Assembly (NCBI RefSeq): GCF_014196525.1 | Contig: NZ_JACIDX010000003.1 | Location: forward strand, 1-64,000 | Direction of reading: 5' to 3' | DNA length: 64,000 nt | Source: Novosphingobium sediminicola | GTDB taxonomy: Bacteria; Pseudomonadota; Alphaproteobacteria; Sphingomonadales; Sphingomonadaceae | Shown: piece by piece, positions 62,480-64,000 of the stretch | Numbering within the stretch: position 1 is the first letter of the stretch | Layout of the letters: each line of letters opens with the position of its first letter | Notes under the pieces: model-generated | Seen by the model: the letters and a program-made list of their open reading frames with translations, nothing else | What the model was told of the DNA's origin: nothing | Database searches by the model: none | Made by a program: the position numbers and the translations under genes

Positions 62480-62838
62480 TTGCCCAAATCCTTGCCGACA
62501 AATGCAACAATTGCGCGCAATGCGTCAGCGTATGCCCCACATTTGTGCTGGACGATGGGCCGCAGGTGCCCGTCATTGCGCGCCTTGATGCCTGCCAGAC
62601 CTGCTATATGTGCGAACTCTATTGCGACAGGCAAGCCATCTATGTCGCGCCTGATCAGTTTGCGCCCGAACCGGGGGCCGATCCGCTGCCCCATCTGGGC
62701 GTGATCTGGCGTGATCATGGCTGGGACCGGCCCGGTGAGGCGGGCCATCTGGATGAATATCGCAAACTTGGCCCCCTGCTGGGCGAGGGGGCGGAAATCG
62801 CCGCGAGGCGGTATCAGGCGCAGCGCAGGGGCGTCTGA
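62476..62838 (+). CDS. Two-cluster [4Fe-4S] ferredoxin-like subunit
   Basis: A 120-residue protein with two cysteine clusters, CNNCAQCVSVCP and CQTCYMCELYC, expected to hold two [4Fe-4S] centres. It starts at 62476, overlapping the flavoprotein stop (ATGA), so the two are coupled and probably form a complex similar in plan to AprBA. The C-terminal half (LGVIWRDHGWDRPGEAGHLD) is not a known electron-transfer motif and may mediate docking. It ends just before a strong hairpin. Confidence 0.87.
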   Translation: MIAQILADKCNNCAQCVSVCPTFVLDDGPQVPVIARLDACQTCYMCELYCDRQAIYVAPDQFAPEPGADPLPHLGVIWRDHGWDRPGEAGHLDEYRKLGPLLGEGAEIAARRYQAQRRGV

Positions 62839-62842
62839 TGGC

Positions 62843-62879
62843 GTTTGTGGAGACGCCAATGCCCGGCGTCTCCACAAAC
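62843..62879. terminator. Strong bidirectional stem-loop
   Basis: GTTTGTGGAGACGCC (62843-62857) pairs perfectly with GGCGTCTCCACAAAC (62865-62879) around a 7-base loop. The 15-bp stem lies between two convergent genes, four bases from each end. The terminal A/T base pairs (AAAC/GTTT) give only a weak T-run. Confidence 0.75.
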
Positions 62880-62882
62880 TTC

Positions 62883-63851
62883 CTAGGCTTTGGGCAATTG
62901 TGACGTCAGCACATAGCCGTCCGCCACGGGCCGCTTGGCCTCCAGCGCCCCGGCGCGCACGAAAGTGTCCAGAATGCCCTGTTGCCGCGCCACCAATTCA
63001 GGCGTGACCGGCCCATCCACCACCAGCGAACGCTCTGCCGTTGCCTGAGCAATCGGCAAAGGCAGGCCGGTTTCCTTGGCCAGCACCTTGGCATAATCGG
63101 CCACATGAGCCTTGCGCCATTCCATCGCGCGCGCCTCGCGGGCCAGAAAATCGACGAGCAGGTCGGGCTTGTCGCGCAGTACATTTTCATGGACCACATC
63201 GAACGAGCAGGCGTCGAACAGATCGCTGCCATCGGCCAGAATTCGGTCGCCCGCGGCCTGTCCGGTGGGCACATAGGGACCCCATGTGCTCCACGCATCC
63301 ACCGCGCCCGAGCGCAGGGCCGCCGCCGCATCCGATGGCGTCATAAAGATCAGCTCAGCCTCGCCCGGCTTGATCCCGGCATTCTCAAACACTTTGAGCG
63401 CGAGGAAATGGCCGATGCTGCCCCGCCCCGTCACGATCTTGCGCCCCTTTAGATCAGCCGGTTTGTACACCGGCGATGCGCCCGGCACCAGAATCGAGAG
63501 AATGCCCGCCGGGCGCGGATGCGAAACCCGCGCGGCCACAGCCTTCAAGGGCTTGCCGGTTTGATAGGCAAACAGGAAAGGCGCATCGCCAATCAGCCCG
63601 ATATCGACCGCATCCGACCCCAAAGCCTCCAGCAAATGCTGGGCGGCGGGAAATTCGGACCATTCGACGCGATAGGGCGCGCCTTCCAGCACGCCCGAGG
63701 CCAGCACCAGCGCCTTGGTCCCGCCCTTTTGCGAGCCGACGCGCAGCACCTTTTCGCCCCCACCGCGACAACCGGCGAGCGCCAAAGCGCCCGCCCCAAA
63801 TCCCAACGCGGCCAGAGCGCCGCGCCGGTTCCACAATGTCGCCTCGATCAT
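62883..63851 (-). CDS. Aliphatic sulfonate/nitrate-type ABC substrate-binding lipoprotein
   Basis: A 322-residue SsuA/TauA-like periplasmic binding protein. The leader ([20 protein letters not shown]) has twin arginines and ends in a lipobox LALAGC. The domain shows [37 protein letters not shown] and [20 protein letters not shown], typical of sulfonate and taurine receptors. Its start overlaps the stop of an LLM monooxygenase gene. The permease and ATPase genes are not in the window and may lie beyond 64000. It supports sulfonate or sulfone uptake. Confidence 0.85.
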   Translation of the reverse strand: MIEATLWNRRGALAALGFGAGALALAGCRGGGEKVLRVGSQKGGTKALVLASGVLEGAPYRVEWSEFPAAQHLLEALGSDAVDIGLIGDAPFLFAYQTGKPLKAVAARVSHPRPAGILSILVPGASPVYKPADLKGRKIVTGRGSIGHFLALKVFENAGIKPGEAELIFMTPSDAAAALRSGAVDAWSTWGPYVPTGQAAGDRILADGSDLFDACSFDVVHENVLRDKPDLLVDFLAREARAMEWRKAHVADYAKVLAKETGLPLPIAQATAERSLVVDGPVTPELVARQQGILDTFVRAGALEAKRPVADGYVLTSQLPKA

Positions 63852-64000
63852 GCCGCGCTGCGCTCGGCTCGCGCGGCGGTGTAGCGGTTGACCGGCTTGT
63901 CCAGCCCCAGCCCCTCGCGGAAGGTGGCGCCGGTGTAGTCGGTCTTATAAATCCCGCGCTCCTGCAGGATCGGCACGACCTGATCGACAAAGACGTCCAA
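63848..64000 (-). CDS. LLM-class flavin-dependent monooxygenase, C-terminal fragment cut by the window edge
   Basis: The last 50 residues of a gene that continues beyond 64000. The end reads [20 protein letters not shown] and then [20 protein letters not shown]. It parallels the C-terminus of the enzyme at 59583-60917 (VVPILQKRGLFRTRYEADTL, LGIPVPENR), so it is a second NtaA/SnaA/DszA-type monooxygenase. The stop overlaps the start of the binding-protein gene (ATGA), indicating one operon. Confidence 0.8.
   Translation of the reverse strand: MDVFVDQVVPILQERGIYKTDYTGATFREGLGLDKPVNRYTAARAERSAA

Noticed and set aside
60914..62838. True dissimilatory adenylylsulfate reductase AprBA
   Set aside because: No sat, dsr or other sulfur-oxidation genes are nearby, and the neighbours are organosulfur monooxygenase and sulfonate-binding genes; only a resemblance is claimed.

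Overview
The window looks like a chromosomal segment of a sphingomonad alphaproteobacterium (Novosphingobium/Sphingobium type). The basis is high GC, three large TonB-dependent receptors with EIIVTGS-like plug starts, a FecI/FecR surface-signalling pair, a DctB/DctD pair, class I PHA synthase and two lignostilbene-type carotenoid oxygenases. I saw no rRNA, tRNA, CRISPR array, insertion sequence or prophage gene.

Layout. (1) 0.4-5.8 kb: a secreted SIMPL protein, a cyanate detoxification unit (cynR divergent from cynT-cynS) and a TetR-controlled four-gene stress unit (DUF1348, TetR, PNPOx-like, VOC) behind a 14-bp-arm palindrome. (2) 5.9-16.4 kb, minus strand: ECF sigma factor, FecR, a TonB receptor with an N-terminal signalling domain, then a thiol-redox operon (NTF2-like, DsbD-like, redoxin, NTF2-like, YceI, TrxB) ending in a clear terminator. 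(3) 16.5-26.3 kb: dctD and dctB divergent from a TonB receptor, dctA and a large secreted PHP-like protein; DctD lacks the sigma-54-contacting GAFTGA loop. (4) 26.3-46.4 kb: aromatic catabolism. A LysR regulator lies between an operon for aldehyde dehydrogenase, dihydroxybenzoate-decarboxylase-like amidohydrolase, DUF3237 and an aromatic-acid MFS importer, and a divergent TonB receptor plus esterase. Two matching CTATA-N9-TATAG sites flank the LysR gene. This is followed by two parallel modules, each with a lignostilbene-type dioxygenase, an AraC regulator and a homologous secreted two-cysteine protein of unknown function. A MarR-carboxylesterase pair lies between the modules. (5) 46.4-58.0 kb: one tightly coupled minus-strand operon, HlyD-RbbA-permease-NodT-PhaC-MaoC/Pta-AckA-FabI, with a TetR gene 39 bp downstream. 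(6) 58.5-64.0 kb: organosulfur/flavin genes: FMN reductase-like, LLM monooxygenase, AprA-like flavoprotein, diferredoxin, sulfonate-type binding protein and a second, truncated LLM monooxygenase.

How the parts may fit together (inference). Region 4 reads as a stilbene or phenylpropanoid dimer pathway: uptake through the TonB receptor, ester cleavage, dioxygenase cleavage to aromatic aldehydes, oxidation to acids and decarboxylation. Region 3 may import and hydrolyse a dicarboxylate-containing compound. Region 2 may be a surface-signalled periplasmic redox response. The most novel-looking items are the duplicated oxygenase/AraC/secreted-protein modules, the receptor-to-thiol-redox circuit, and the Dct system that has gained an outer-membrane receptor and a PHP-like enzyme while its activator lost the sigma-54 loop.
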